A stretch of DNA of 64,000 nt from Solidesulfovibrio sp. (GCF_038562415.1 NZ_JBCFBA010000021.1:5951-69950); one strand, 5' to 3'; shown: positions 7,622-16,503, counted from the stretch's first letter. The notes: generated by a model from the letters alone, not told the origin. Program-made: numbers and translations.

Positions 7622-8934
7622 TGCCCCGGGCCTGCCTGCTGCTGGTCCTCGACGGCCTGGGCGACCGCTCCCACGCCTCGCTGGGCGGCCTGACGCCCTT
7701 GCAGGCGGCGGCCACGCCCCATCTCGACGCCCTGGCCGCCGCCGGGGCCAACGGCCTCTACCACGCCGCCCGGCTCGGCCAGGCCCTGCCCAGCGAAAAC
7801 GCCCATTTCGCCATGTTCGGCGCCCGGCCGGAGGAATTCCCCGGCCGGGGCTACCTGGAGGCCCTGGGCCTGGGCTTGGCGCCCGGGCCGGACGAGGTCT
7901 GCCTGCTGGCCCATTTCTGCAACGCCGTGGCCGAGGCCGGCTGCCTGCGGCTGTGGCGCGACAAGCCCGAAGCGCCGTCCCCCGGGGAAGCGGAGGCGCT
8001 TTTCTCCGCCGTGGCCACGTTTTCCTTCGAGGGCGTGGACATCCGCCTGCACCGCGACAAGGGGCTTTTCGGCGTGCTGACCATGTCCGGCGACGTCTCG
8101 CCCGAGGTCACGGACACCAACCCCATGGTGGACGGGCTGTTCCTGCCCGAACCCGAGCCCATGGCCGCGGCCGGCCGGGCGGCGGCCAGGACGGCCCGGG
8201 CGCTCAAAGCCTACCTGCTTTACGCCCGGCGCGTGCTGCGCGGCCATCCTGTCAACGCCGCCCGGGAAAAAGCGGGGCTTGCGCCCATAAACGCCCTGGT
8301 CACCCAGCGCGCCGGCCAGAAAAAAACCATGCCGTCCTTTCGGGAGCGTTTCGGCCTGCGCCCGGCCTCCATCGCCTCGGGCACGCTGTTCGCCGGCATC
8401 GCCCGGGGGCTGGGCTTCGACCTGCTGCCCGCGCGCGACACGGCCGATCCCGGGGCCGACCTGGCCGAGCGCCTGGGCCTGGCCGCCCGGGCCGTGGCCG
8501 ACTACGATTTCCTCCACGTCCACACCAAAGCCCCGGACCAAGCCGCCCACACCAAGGACCCGCTGGCCAAGAAAGCCGTCATCGAGGCCCTGGACGCGGC
8601 CATCGGCCGGGCCGCCGGGCCGCTTCTGGCCGATCCGGACGTCCTGTTCGTGGTCACCTCCGACCATTCGACCCCGTCCAGCGGACCGCTGATCCACGGC
8701 GGCGAGCCCGTGCCCCTGTGCTTTCACGGCCCGGGCCAACGCGTGGACGCCGTGAGGCGCTTCGACGAAGTCGCGGCCGCGGCCGGCTGCCTGGGGCTGG
8801 TGCGCGGCGTGGAACTGCCCTACCTGATCGTAAACGGCCTGGAACGCGCCCGCCTGGTCGGCATCCGCGACTGCCCGGCCCCGCCGGCCAGCTACCCGGG
8901 GCCGGTCAACCCCTTTCGCCTGGAGGAGCCATGA
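7621..8934 (+). CDS. Cofactor-independent phosphoglycerate mutase-like protein (ApgM/alkaline phosphatase superfamily)
   Basis: This 437-residue cytosolic protein shows the metal-site pattern of the superfamily: LLLVLDGLGDR at the N-terminus, a segment around SENAHFAMFG in place of the usual serine region, FLHVHTKAPDQAAH near residue 299 and VTSDHSTPS near 345. This arrangement matches the archaeal-type ApgM family that interconverts 2- and 3-phosphoglycerate, also close to phosphonopyruvate decarboxylase relatives. The physiological reaction is not certain. Its stop overlaps the start of the nucleotidylyltransferase gene (ATGA), indicating translational coupling. Confidence 0.82.
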   Translation: MPRACLLLVLDGLGDRSHASLGGLTPLQAAATPHLDALAAAGANGLYHAARLGQALPSENAHFAMFGARPEEFPGRGYLEALGLGLAPGPDEVCLLAHFCNAVAEAGCLRLWRDKPEAPSPGEAEALFSAVATFSFEGVDIRLHRDKGLFGVLTMSGDVSPEVTDTNPMVDGLFLPEPEPMAAAGRAAARTARALKAYLLYARRVLRGHPVNAAREKAGLAPINALVTQRAGQKKTMPSFRERFGLRPASIASGTLFAGIARGLGFDLLPARDTADPGADLAERLGLAARAVADYDFLHVHTKAPDQAAHTKDPLAKKAVIEALDAAIGRAAGPLLADPDVLFVVTSDHSTPSSGPLIHGGEPVPLCFHGPGQRVDAVRRFDEVAAAAGCLGLVRGVELPYLIVNGLERARLVGIRDCPAPPASYPGPVNPFRLEEP

Positions 8935-9494
8935 CCCCGCCCGTGCCCATAGGCGTCATCCACGGCCGCTTCCAGGTGCTGCACAACGACCATTTGCGCT
9001 ATCTGCTGGCCGGGCGGGCGCGCTGCCGCCATCTGGTGGTCGGCGTCACCAACCCCGATCCCGGCCACAGCCGGCCCGAGGCGGCCGACCCGAACCGCTC
9101 CGACCCCGCCGCCAATCCGTTGACCTATTTCGAGCGCCAGGCCATGGTCCGGGCCGCCCTCACGGCCGCCGGCACGGCCGAGGCCGACTTCACGGTGGTC
9201 CCCTTCCCGGTCAGCCTGCCGGCACTCTACCGCTACTACGTGCCGCTCGACGCCCTGTTTTTCCTGACCATCTACGACGCCTGGGGCCGGCGCAAGCGGG
9301 AGTACTTCGAGAGCCTGGGGCTTCGCATCGAGGTGCTTTGGGACGTGGCCCCCGAACAGAAGGGCCTGTCCGGCACGGACGTGCGCCGGTGCATGGCCTC
9401 GGGCGGCCCCTGGAAGGCGCTGGTGCCCCCGGCCGTGGCCACCCTGGCCGAGCGGTGGGACCTACCGGCCCGGCTGGCGATGGCCGGGGGCTAG
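8931..9494 (+). CDS. NadM-like nucleotidylyltransferase
   Basis: This 187-residue HIGH-type nucleotidyltransferase has the N-terminal motif GVIHGRFQVLHNDHLRYL, where the usual HxGH reads HNDH, and a C-terminal LSGTDVRRCM in place of ISSTxIR. The GRFQxxHxxH context is typical of archaeal-type NMN adenylyltransferase (NadM), which makes NAD from NMN and ATP. The altered HNDH site leaves the substrate open. The start overlaps the preceding mutase-like stop by 4 bases, and the 3' end overlaps the convergent channel gene by 33 bases. Confidence 0.75.
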   Translation: MTPPVPIGVIHGRFQVLHNDHLRYLLAGRARCRHLVVGVTNPDPGHSRPEAADPNRSDPAANPLTYFERQAMVRAALTAAGTAEADFTVVPFPVSLPALYRYYVPLDALFFLTIYDAWGRRKREYFESLGLRIEVLWDVAPEQKGLSGTDVRRCMASGGPWKALVPPAVATLAERWDLPARLAMAGG

Positions 9495-10190
9495 GGGCTC
9501 GACCGCTTCCTGCTTTTCCGCCACGTGCAGGCCCACGAGCCGGGCCATGAAGAAAACCAGGTAGAACTGGCCGACGATGCCCTCGAGCACGGCCAGGGTC
9601 TGGGCCACGGGCGAAAGGGGCACGATATCGCCATAGCCGGTGGTCAACAGCGTGATGTAGCTGAAGAAGAAAAGCAGCCGGTCCACATGCTCGCGGGTCA
9701 TGACCGGACGGATGTGGACGGTGAAGTTGAAGGAGCCGGGCACGAGCCGGTCCACCAGGGAATACAGGGTGAACCACATGGCCCCGATGAACAGGTACAC
9801 GCACAATCCGCCGAGCACGGTGTCGAGGTCGACGCGGCGCTGCCTGGCCAGGTAGCGCGTCATTTCCACGGCGGTCAGAAAGATCACGGGGATGCCCAGG
9901 GCGTCGCTGAGTAGGCTCGGCCCCTCGCCGTCATACAAATACTTGGCCACGACACAGGCGCCGCACAGCACCGTCAGGCCGACGATGAGCGGATACAGTC
10001 GGCTGTGCCGCGCCACCCGCGAGGCGGCCACGAGCAGCGTCAGGAAAATGAGGTCCTGGAGCACGCCGGCCCCCTCGCCCGCGAGAAACGGCGAGACGAC
10101 CAACTGGGCCAAAAGGGCGGCCAGCAAAAAATGAAAGGGTTTGCCGGAACTGGTGACGGCCATGACGATGTTGAGCGGGGCCTTGACCAT
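9462..10190 (-). CDS. Two-pore-loop potassium channel family protein
   Basis: This is a 242-residue inner-membrane protein. Several N-terminal hydrophobic helices precede a pore helix and the selectivity-filter sequence TTGYGD at residues 183-188, followed by a last membrane helix. This is the Ion_trans_2 architecture with additional N-terminal helices; no RCK nucleotide-binding domain follows, so gating signals are not apparent. AGGAGGG lies just before the ATG at 10190. The 3' end runs 33 bases into the convergent nadM-like gene. Confidence 0.87.
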   Translation of the reverse strand: MVKAPLNIVMAVTSSGKPFHFLLAALLAQLVVSPFLAGEGAGVLQDLIFLTLLVAASRVARHSRLYPLIVGLTVLCGACVVAKYLYDGEGPSLLSDALGIPVIFLTAVEMTRYLARQRRVDLDTVLGGLCVYLFIGAMWFTLYSLVDRLVPGSFNFTVHIRPVMTREHVDRLLFFFSYITLLTTGYGDIVPLSPVAQTLAVLEGIVGQFYLVFFMARLVGLHVAEKQEAVEPLAPGHRQPGR

Positions 10191-10246
10191 GGTCCCTCCT
10201 GCCGGCTGGTTACGCGAAGGCCGCCCCGGCGGCAACGCCCGCCACG

Positions 10247-11236
10247 TTACAATAGGGCGGCGCCGCTTAAGAGCATCACGAAGCGCTTGTACAGGTCGAG
10301 GTCGAAGGAGCCGGCCATCTCGTGGCGCATGATGCGTAACGCCTCGAAGGGGCGCACCGCGTCGGCGTAGACCCGCCTGGAGGTCAGGGCGTCGTAGACG
10401 TCGGCCAGGGAGATCACCCGGGCGTGCATCGGGATGGCCTCGCCCGAGAGCCCCCGGGGATAGCCGTGGCCATTGAGTTTCTCGTGGTGCATGAGGATGC
10501 ACTCCCGGGCCAGGCGCGACAGGGACAGCGGCCGGCAAAGCCGCGCCCCGAGCAGCGGGTGCTCGCGGATGGCCAGGAATTCCTCGGGGGTGAGCCGGCC
10601 CGGCTTCTTGAGGATGGCGGCGTCGATCGCCTCCTTGCCACTGTCGTGCAGCAGCGCCCCCACCCCGGCCTGGACGATGGTCGGCTGGGGCAGGCCCAGG
10701 GATTTGAGCAGAAAGACGGTGTAGACGAAGACGTGCACGCCGTGGCTGTAGACCTCGTAGTCGTGGGCCATCAGCGAGCCCATGCGCGCCAGTCCCGACT
10801 CGGTGCACAAAAAGGCCACGCAGTCCCGGGCGTAGGCCACGAACAGCCGGCCGTGCACGTCGGACAGGCCCTGGGGCAGCCGTTCGCGGAGGAGCTCGCG
10901 CACGATGTCGCAGCAGTTGTGGTAGAAGACCGCCGCCTTCTGGTCGCGCGGCATCTCCGGCCCAAGCAGCGCACCGGCCAGGTGGCGCCGCATGTAGCGC
11001 CGGTAGCGCTCGCGCTCCTCGCGGTGGATGTAGACCACGGACACGCCGTATTCGGCCAGGATGCCGCGCCGCTGCGGCGTCAGGGCCTCGCCGCCCCGGG
11101 CGAACAGGGTATGGCTGTCGCCATGGCGCAGGTAGATCTCGAACTCGCCCGGCGCGTGGGGAAACAAATGCCAGACGGGAATCGGCTGGTATTCGCGGGT
11201 GGGGTCCACGGCCGGGGGCGGGGGGAGCATGGTCAT
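10247..11236 (-). CDS. HD-GYP domain protein, probable c-di-GMP phosphodiesterase
   Basis: The 329-residue protein has an N-terminal region of about 150 residues without a recognised domain, then an HD-GYP domain: LLHDSGK (H197, D198), REHPLLGARLC near 225, LMHHEKLNGHGYPRGL (GYP at 258-260) and LADVYDALTSRRVY near 278-290. HD-GYP enzymes hydrolyse cyclic di-GMP to GMP and control motility and biofilm states. The second HD residue and the GYP triad are intact. It may share transcription with the downstream channel gene on the same strand. Confidence 0.88.
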   Translation of the reverse strand: MTMLPPPPAVDPTREYQPIPVWHLFPHAPGEFEIYLRHGDSHTLFARGGEALTPQRRGILAEYGVSVVYIHREERERYRRYMRRHLAGALLGPEMPRDQKAAVFYHNCCDIVRELLRERLPQGLSDVHGRLFVAYARDCVAFLCTESGLARMGSLMAHDYEVYSHGVHVFVYTVFLLKSLGLPQPTIVQAGVGALLHDSGKEAIDAAILKKPGRLTPEEFLAIREHPLLGARLCRPLSLSRLARECILMHHEKLNGHGYPRGLSGEAIPMHARVISLADVYDALTSRRVYADAVRPFEALRIMRHEMAGSFDLDLYKRFVMLLSGAALL

Positions 11237-11242
11237 GCCGTG

Positions 11243-11257
11243 TGTAACTTTGTTACA
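11243..11257. promoter_or_regulatory. Inverted repeat upstream of the HD-GYP gene
   Basis: TGTAACTTTGTTACA is a perfect 6-base inverted repeat with a 3-base spacer, 6 bases before the HD-GYP start codon. Its size and symmetry suit a dimeric repressor site (TetR-like operators often look like this). A second hairpin-forming repeat (9-base arms) lies at 11276-11298. Confidence 0.4.
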
Positions 11258-11467
11258 ATGTGAGGCGAAACCGCCAGAAAACGAGGCAGTCGTTTTCTCA
11301 AAAACCCCATGTTTCCGGCTTGTTTGCCCATTCCCCTGCCCCGTGGTCGGCTTTCAGGCCTACCACTTAGCAAATGTCGGACCGGCGCGACGCCCGGTCC
11401 GCCTCGGGCGGCTTGCCAGGCCGTCCCGCACCTGCCACACTGGCCGAAAACACACGGAGGAAACGCC

Positions 11468-12121
11468 ATGTGCGGCCGATTCGCCCTGGCCGTCCCGCGC
11501 CGGCTGGTGGCCGAGGCCATAGGTGTGCCGGACCTGCCCCAAAACGTACCGCCCCGCCCCGAAATATGCCCTTCGGAACTGATCGAGGCGGCCTTCGTGT
11601 CCCGGGAAACCGGCCGTCGGCTGGCCGGGCTTTTCCGCTGGGGCTTGGTGCCCGCCTTCCGCAAGGATCAGGCGGCGCGGCCCCTGATCAACGCCCGGGC
11701 CGAAACCGCCCTGGACAAACCCGCCTTCCGGGGGGCGGTCCGCTACCGGCGCTGCCTCATTCCGGCCCAGGGCTTCTTCGAGTGGCAACAAGGCCCCGGC
11801 GGCGCCAGGACGCGGTATTTCCTGACCCTGCCCGAGGCCCCGGTCATGGCCCTGGCCGGCATCTACGAGCGCGCCGTCACGGCCGACGGCGAGGTCCGGG
11901 ACACCGCCGCCATCCTCACCCGGGAGGCCTCGCCGCAGATGGCCGCCATCCACGGCCGCATGCCGCTGATTGTGCCGCCCGGGGCCTTTGCCGCCTGGCT
12001 CGACCCGGGCCTGACCGGGCGGGCGGACGTGGCGGCGCTTCTGGCCATGGCGCCGCCGCTGTTGCGCCTGGCGCCGGAAAAGGGCATGGAACGCGCCCAC
12101 CAAGGGCGTTTGGACGGGTAG
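11468..12121 (+). CDS. SRAP (YedK/HMCES) family DNA-protein crosslink protein
   Basis: The 217-residue protein starts MCGRF, giving the catalytic Cys2 after methionine removal. It contains WGLVPAF, INARAET near residue 75, CLIPAQGFFEWQ near 98 and IHGRMPLIVP near 160, all SRAP hallmarks. SRAP proteins bind abasic sites in single-stranded DNA and form a protective thiazolidine crosslink through Cys2. GGAGG lies 8 bases before the ATG. tlyA follows after 31 bases and may be co-transcribed. Confidence 0.92.
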   Translation: MCGRFALAVPRRLVAEAIGVPDLPQNVPPRPEICPSELIEAAFVSRETGRRLAGLFRWGLVPAFRKDQAARPLINARAETALDKPAFRGAVRYRRCLIPAQGFFEWQQGPGGARTRYFLTLPEAPVMALAGIYERAVTADGEVRDTAAILTREASPQMAAIHGRMPLIVPPGAFAAWLDPGLTGRADVAALLAMAPPLLRLAPEKGMERAHQGRLDG

Positions 12122-12152
12122 TCCGGGTTTCTCAGGCACACGGAAGGACGAT

Positions 12153-12938
12153 ATGGCCAAACAAAAGCAGCGGGCCGATCAGCTCGTTTTCGAGCAGGGG
12201 CTGGCCGAGACCCGGGAGCGGGCCAAGCGGCTGGTCATGGCCGGGCTCGTGCGCGCGCGCGTCGACGGCCGGGAGGCGCCGGTGGACAAGCCCGGGAGGA
12301 TGTTCCCGGCGGGGACCGCCTTTTCCCTCGAAGCGGGCGAACGCTACGTCAGCCGGGGCGGCGGCAAGCTGGAAACGGCCCTGGAGGCGTTTTCCCTGGA
12401 CGTGACGGACGCCGTCGCCCTGGACGCCGGCGCCTCCACGGGCGGGTTCACGGACTGCCTGCTGCAGCACGGCGCGGCGCGGGTCTATGCCGTGGACGTG
12501 GGCACGGCCCAGCTCCACGAGAGGCTTCGGGCCGATACGCGCGTGGTCTCCATGGAGCGGGTCAACCTGCGCCATGCCCCGGCCGACCTGCTCCCCGAGC
12601 CGGTGGACGTGGTGGTGGCCGACCTGTCGTTTATTTCGCTGACGAAAGTCCTGCCGGCCCTGGTGCCGTTCCTAAAACCCGGCGGGCTGGTGGTGGCCCT
12701 GGTCAAGCCCCAGTTCGAACTGACGCCGGAGAAGGTCGGCAAGGGCGGCGTGGTGCGCGAGGAGGCCCTTCGCCGGGAGGCCGTCGACACGGTGACGGCA
12801 TTCGCCGGCGAGGCGCTCGGGTTGTCGCTTGTGGGTGTGGTCGCGTCCAAGGTCAAGGGGCCAAAGGGCAACCAGGAGTACCTGGCGGCCTTTCGGCTGA
12901 CACCGGCCGAGGCCTCCCCTCGCCCGCCGTCCCCTTGA
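12153..12938 (+). CDS. tlyA: TlyA family rRNA methyltransferase
   Basis: The 261-residue protein has an N-terminal S4 RNA-binding domain (about residues 5-65, with the arginine-rich TRERAKRLVMAGLV) and a Rossmann methyltransferase domain with DAGASTGGFTDCLLQHGA near 90 and VADLSFISLTKVLPAL near 155. TlyA proteins 2'-O-methylate cytidines in 16S and/or 23S rRNA with SAM. The family's K-D-K-E set is plausible here. It follows the SRAP gene on the same strand. Confidence 0.9.
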   Translation: MAKQKQRADQLVFEQGLAETRERAKRLVMAGLVRARVDGREAPVDKPGRMFPAGTAFSLEAGERYVSRGGGKLETALEAFSLDVTDAVALDAGASTGGFTDCLLQHGAARVYAVDVGTAQLHERLRADTRVVSMERVNLRHAPADLLPEPVDVVVADLSFISLTKVLPALVPFLKPGGLVVALVKPQFELTPEKVGKGGVVREEALRREAVDTVTAFAGEALGLSLVGVVASKVKGPKGNQEYLAAFRLTPAEASPRPPSP

Positions 12939-13071
12939 GCCAGGAGCCGCCGGACGGTTTCGCGCGATCGCTCCACGACACCCCTTTCAAGGGCACCCGG
13001 GAATGGGCTAGGAGACGGACACGGCCGGGCTTTTCCCCGCCGCCAACCAGGACAGCCAAGGAGACGCCGCC

Positions 13072-13692
13072 ATGACCATGGGCGTGAAAGATGCCATTGC
13101 CGCGCGCCACAGCGTGCGCGCCTTCACCAAGGACAAGCTGACCGAAAGCGAGATCCGCGAACTGCTCGAAGCCGCCCGCAACGCGCCGTCGAGCCTCAAT
13201 TCCCAGCCCTGGCGCTTTCTGGTGGTGACCGACGCGGCGGACCTCGCCTGGTTCGGCACCAGCGAAGCCACGCGCAAGCAGGCCTGGCTGGCCGGCGCCG
13301 CCGCCATCGTCGTGTGCTGCGCCGACATCGCCCACTACGTCAAGGATTCCCAGTCGGCGGCCTTTTTCTACCGCGACAACGACATCATCACCGGCGAAAC
13401 CATGGACGGCATCGACGCCTACGTGGCCCGGGAGGCCGTCGCGGCCGAGCAGGCCAAGTTCGGGGCCTGCGCCATGAACACGGCCCTGGCCGAGGCGTTC
13501 ATCATGCTGCGCGCCGTGGAGATGGGCCTTGGCACCTGCTGGGTGGGCATGTTCGACGAGGCCAACATCAAGGCCCGCTTCGGCCTGGCCGAGGGCCTTC
13601 GCATCGTCAACATCCTGGCCGTGGGCCGCCCCGACGAGCCGGAGGTCCATCCGCGCAAGCGCAAATCCCTGGACGAGATCGTGCTGGGCTAA
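13072..13692 (+). CDS. Nitroreductase family flavoprotein
   Basis: The 206-residue protein has the nitroreductase fold signature: RHSVRAFTKDKLTESEI at the N-terminus (FMN phosphate contacts), APSSLNSQPW near residue 41, and GLGTCWVGMF near 150. Family members bind FMN and reduce nitroaromatics, quinones or related substrates with NAD(P)H. AAGGAGA lies about 9 bases upstream of the first ATG; a second in-frame ATG two codons later is possible. A strong terminator follows, making this a single-gene unit. Confidence 0.88.
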   Translation: MTMGVKDAIAARHSVRAFTKDKLTESEIRELLEAARNAPSSLNSQPWRFLVVTDAADLAWFGTSEATRKQAWLAGAAAIVVCCADIAHYVKDSQSAAFFYRDNDIITGETMDGIDAYVAREAVAAEQAKFGACAMNTALAEAFIMLRAVEMGLGTCWVGMFDEANIKARFGLAEGLRIVNILAVGRPDEPEVHPRKRKSLDEIVLG

Positions 13693-13711
13693 GGCCCGGC
13701 CCCAAACCCCG

Positions 13712-13759
13712 GCGCGCCCCTGCCGTCGCCCACCACCGCGACGGCAGGGGCGCGCTTTT
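13712..13759 (+). terminator. Strong Rho-independent terminator after the nitroreductase gene
   Basis: A perfect 18-base GC-rich stem (13712-13729 with 13738-13755), an 8-base loop and a T4 tail. Because the next gene's convincing start lies beyond it, transcription of the cyclase gene must begin downstream, in 13760-13917. Confidence 0.85.
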
Positions 13760-13917
13760 CCGTGGACGTCGCCGCCCTTTCGCGCGACAACGGCCGGGCA
13801 TCGCAGGCCGCCCGACTGCCGTTTCCCCTCCCCGCCAGGCCCCTGGCCGAGGCCCGGGGACGGGTGGCCCGGCCACGACACGAACTCCGCCAACGCCCGA
13901 TCGCCCTGGACCCGCCC

Positions 13918-15762
13918 ATGCGCTTCAAACCCGTTTTCTACACCTGCCTGACCCTGGCCGCCCTGGGCCTGGGCCTTTTCGTGGAAACCCTGGAACCGGC
14001 CAGGCGCGTGGACGCCTGGACCTCCGACCTGTGGCACGTGCTGGCCGGCAAGCGCCGCGAACCGTCGCGCGTGGCCGTGGCCCTGCTCGACGACGAGGCC
14101 CTGGCCGCCGAACCGGACCGGCCGCTGGTTTTCTGGGGGCCGCTGTACGCCAAGGTGCTGGCCGTGCTGCGCCAGGCGGGCGTGGCCGCCGTTGGCATCG
14201 ACATCCAGCCGGCGCTGTCCCCGGTCACCTGGATGGACCTCATCGGCGCCGATTCCAGCCGCGATTTCGACCGGCAGTTCATGCTGGAGCTGGCCACGGG
14301 CAAGACCGTCCTGGCCGCCAGCGTCTCCACGGAATCGGGCGAGCCGGTCTTCAGCCTGCCGGCCACGGACTACCTCCTCGCCCTGCCGGGCCACGAAGCC
14401 GACCTGGGGTTGACCAACGTGCCGCTGGACCGCGACGGCGTGGTGCGCCGCTTCGCCCCGGCCCTTTTCGCCGAGGGCGAGCCGCGCCTGTCCTTCGCCG
14501 CCGCCCTGGCCCGAAAGGCCGACCCGGCCGCGCCGGGACTGGCCAACATCGACGCCGCGTCCGCCCTCTCCCCCCGGCCCATCCCCTTCCTGGGGCCGCC
14601 GGGCTCGTTTTCCCACCTGAGCTTCGCCAGGCTGCTGGCCCCGGACGCGCTCCAGGATCCGGCCGTCCAGGCCCTGGCCGGCAAGGTGGTCATCCTCGGC
14701 ATCGACATCCACGGCGCCCACGACCGGCTGGCCTCGCCGTATTCCCTGCCGCTTTTCGGCGCGCCCAAGGAATTCATGGCCGGCCCGGAGATCCACGCCA
14801 ACATCGTGGAGGCCCTGCTCGCCGGCCGCGGGCTCGCCCCCCTGGGCAAGCCCGTGGCCGCTCTGGCCTGGCTACCGTTTCTGGTCCTGGCCGCCCTGGC
14901 CTGCGCCCGGCTCCATCCCGGCCCGTCGGCCCTGGCCGCCGTGGGCTGCCTGCTGGCCTCGTTTTGCCTCGGCTATGGCCTGTTTCTTGCGGGAAAGCTG
15001 TTGCCCCTGGCCGGCTGCGGCCTGGGCATCGGCTGCATCTGGGCCGGAGCCAACGCCGTGCGGCTTTCGCGCGGCGAGCGGGAAAAGGCCCATATCCGCC
15101 AGGCCTTCGGCAAGTACGTGTCCGAGGCGGCCATCGCCGGCATCCTGGAAAGCGGCCAGCCGCCCGCGCCCGGCGGCTCGCTGGCCACGGTCACCATCCT
15201 TTTTTCGGATATCCGCAATTTCACGACATTAAGTGAAAAACTGTCCGCCCAGGAAGTCGTGGAACTCCTCAACGCCTATTTCTCGAAGGTCTGCGACATC
15301 ATCCTGGCCCATGGCGGCATGATCGACAAATTCATCGGCGACGCGGTCATGGCTGTTTTCGGCGCGCCGCTGGCCGATCCCGCCCATGCCCGCCAGGCGC
15401 TGTCCACGGCCCTTGGCATGGTTGTTGCGGCAAAGGACTTCCAGGGCTGGATGCGGCAGCGGTTTCCCAAGCTCGGCGACTGGGAGTTCCGCATCGGCGT
15501 GGGCCTGCACGCCGGCCCGGCCGTCGTCGGCAACATCGGCTCGAAACAGCGCCTGGATTTCACGGTCATCGGCGACACCGTCAACACCGCCTCGCGCCTG
15601 GAAGGTTTCACCAAGGTCATGGGCTGCCCGGTGGTGGCCAGCCAGGCGGTGGTGGACCTGGCCGGGGCCGGGGTCGTGACCGGAAAAAGCGAACCGGCCC
15701 AGGTCAAGGGCAAGCGCGACCCCGTGCCGGCCCTGGAGATCCTGGCCGTCAACGATCAATAA
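13918..15762 (+). CDS. CHASE2-domain adenylate/guanylate cyclase
   Basis: This 614-residue membrane protein has an N-terminal anchor, a large extracytoplasmic CHASE2 sensor domain (about residues 25-310, with VAVALLDDEAL and GIDIQPALS), three closely spaced membrane helices near 315-385, and a class III cyclase domain (ATVTILFSDIRNFTTLSE, IDKFIGDAVMAVFGAP, and FTVIGDTVNTASRLEG). Both metal Asp residues (FSDIRNF and IGDAVMAVFG) are present. It converts a nucleoside triphosphate to a cyclic nucleotide in response to an external signal. The start was chosen at the ATG just before the membrane anchor; earlier ATGs overlap the terminator region. A FecR-like secreted partner follows after 13 bases. 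Confidence 0.9.
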   Translation: MRFKPVFYTCLTLAALGLGLFVETLEPARRVDAWTSDLWHVLAGKRREPSRVAVALLDDEALAAEPDRPLVFWGPLYAKVLAVLRQAGVAAVGIDIQPALSPVTWMDLIGADSSRDFDRQFMLELATGKTVLAASVSTESGEPVFSLPATDYLLALPGHEADLGLTNVPLDRDGVVRRFAPALFAEGEPRLSFAAALARKADPAAPGLANIDAASALSPRPIPFLGPPGSFSHLSFARLLAPDALQDPAVQALAGKVVILGIDIHGAHDRLASPYSLPLFGAPKEFMAGPEIHANIVEALLAGRGLAPLGKPVAALAWLPFLVLAALACARLHPGPSALAAVGCLLASFCLGYGLFLAGKLLPLAGCGLGIGCIWAGANAVRLSRGEREKAHIRQAFGKYVSEAAIAGILESGQPPAPGGSLATVTILFSDIRNFTTLSEKLSAQEVVELLNAYFSKVCDIILAHGGMIDKFIGDAVMAVFGAPLADPAHARQALSTALGMVVAAKDFQGWMRQRFPKLGDWEFRIGVGLHAGPAVVGNIGSKQRLDFTVIGDTVNTASRLEGFTKVMGCPVVASQAVVDLAGAGVVTGKSEPAQVKGKRDPVPALEILAVNDQ

Positions 15763-15775
15763 CAAAGGAGCGGTC

Positions 15776-16435
15776 ATGTTTCGGTTTTTCTGTTCCCTGT
15801 GCCTGGCCCTCGCCGCGACCGCCTGGAGCCTGCCGGCCCGGGCCGAGGCGCCGCGCCTGGTCTGCCTGGTTTCGGCCCTGACCGGCCAGGCCGGCCTTTC
15901 CCCGGCCGAGGGCGGCAAGAAGCGGCTGGAGGTCTTCACGCGGCTGCGCGAGGGCGAACGCCTGGACCTCGGCCGGGGGGCCGAAGTCCAGTTGGCCTTC
16001 CTGCAAAAGGGCGTCAAGGAGACCTGGACCGGCCCGGCCACGGTGGTGATCACGGCCGAGGGCGGCCAGAGCGCCGACAGCGCCGGCCCGCCGGCCGTGG
16101 AAAAGCTGCCCGTGCGCGCCCGGCCGGCCGGCGGCGCCGCCTCGTCGATCTTGAGCGAAGCCGGCGAACAGGCCACGGCGCAGGTGAAAACCCGTGAGGT
16201 GGCCGTGCCCGAGGACCGGGCGCTCTCCGACGAGGAGCGCGCCGAACTGGCCGCCGTGGAGGCGCAAGCCGCCACAATGCGGGCAACCGCCGCCCCCGGC
16301 GACGTCGGCCCGGACATCCTGGTGCTCGAGGAACTCGACCGCCTGGGCCAGCAGCGCCGCTTCAACGAGGCGTTGCGCAAACTGCGCGAGGCCCATCCCG
16401 ACAACGCCGCCCTGGCGGGCTGGGAACAAAAGTAG
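15776..16435 (+). CDS. Secreted FecR-like protein paired with the CHASE2 cyclase
   Basis: The 219-residue protein has a Sec signal peptide (residues 1-23, cleavage near ARAEA). Residues 28-110 form a beta-rich stretch with GERLDLGRGAEVQLAFLQKG, the type of segment seen in FecR domains of cyclase-associated periplasmic proteins. The C-terminal third is helical and acidic. It starts 13 bases after the cyclase gene (AAAGGAG upstream). A CHASE2 cyclase next to a FecR-like protein is a recurring bacterial pairing, so it may present the signal to the sensor domain; the ligand is unknown. Confidence 0.65.
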   Translation: MFRFFCSLCLALAATAWSLPARAEAPRLVCLVSALTGQAGLSPAEGGKKRLEVFTRLREGERLDLGRGAEVQLAFLQKGVKETWTGPATVVITAEGGQSADSAGPPAVEKLPVRARPAGGAASSILSEAGEQATAQVKTREVAVPEDRALSDEERAELAAVEAQAATMRATAAPGDVGPDILVLEELDRLGQQRRFNEALRKLREAHPDNAALAGWEQK

Positions 16436-16441
16436 CCACGC

Positions 16442-16482
16442 AAAGGGCCTCCCGGCGGAGCGCAGCCGCCGGGAGGCCCTTT
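16442..16482. terminator. Bidirectional terminator between convergent genes
   Basis: A perfect 17-base stem (16442-16458 with 16466-16482) with a 7-base loop. The stem ends in AAA on the left and TTT on the right, giving a T-tract on both strands. It separates the FecR-like gene (plus) from lutC (minus) and can end both. Confidence 0.88.
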
Positions 16483-16503
16483 CCTTCCCGCCGTGGCGGC
16501 GGC

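Noticed and set aside
13762-13917. Longer N-terminus for the CHASE2 cyclase from the ATG at 13762
   Set aside because: The added 52 residues are Arg/Pro-rich without motif, begin right after a terminator, and precede a normal membrane anchor starting at 13918.
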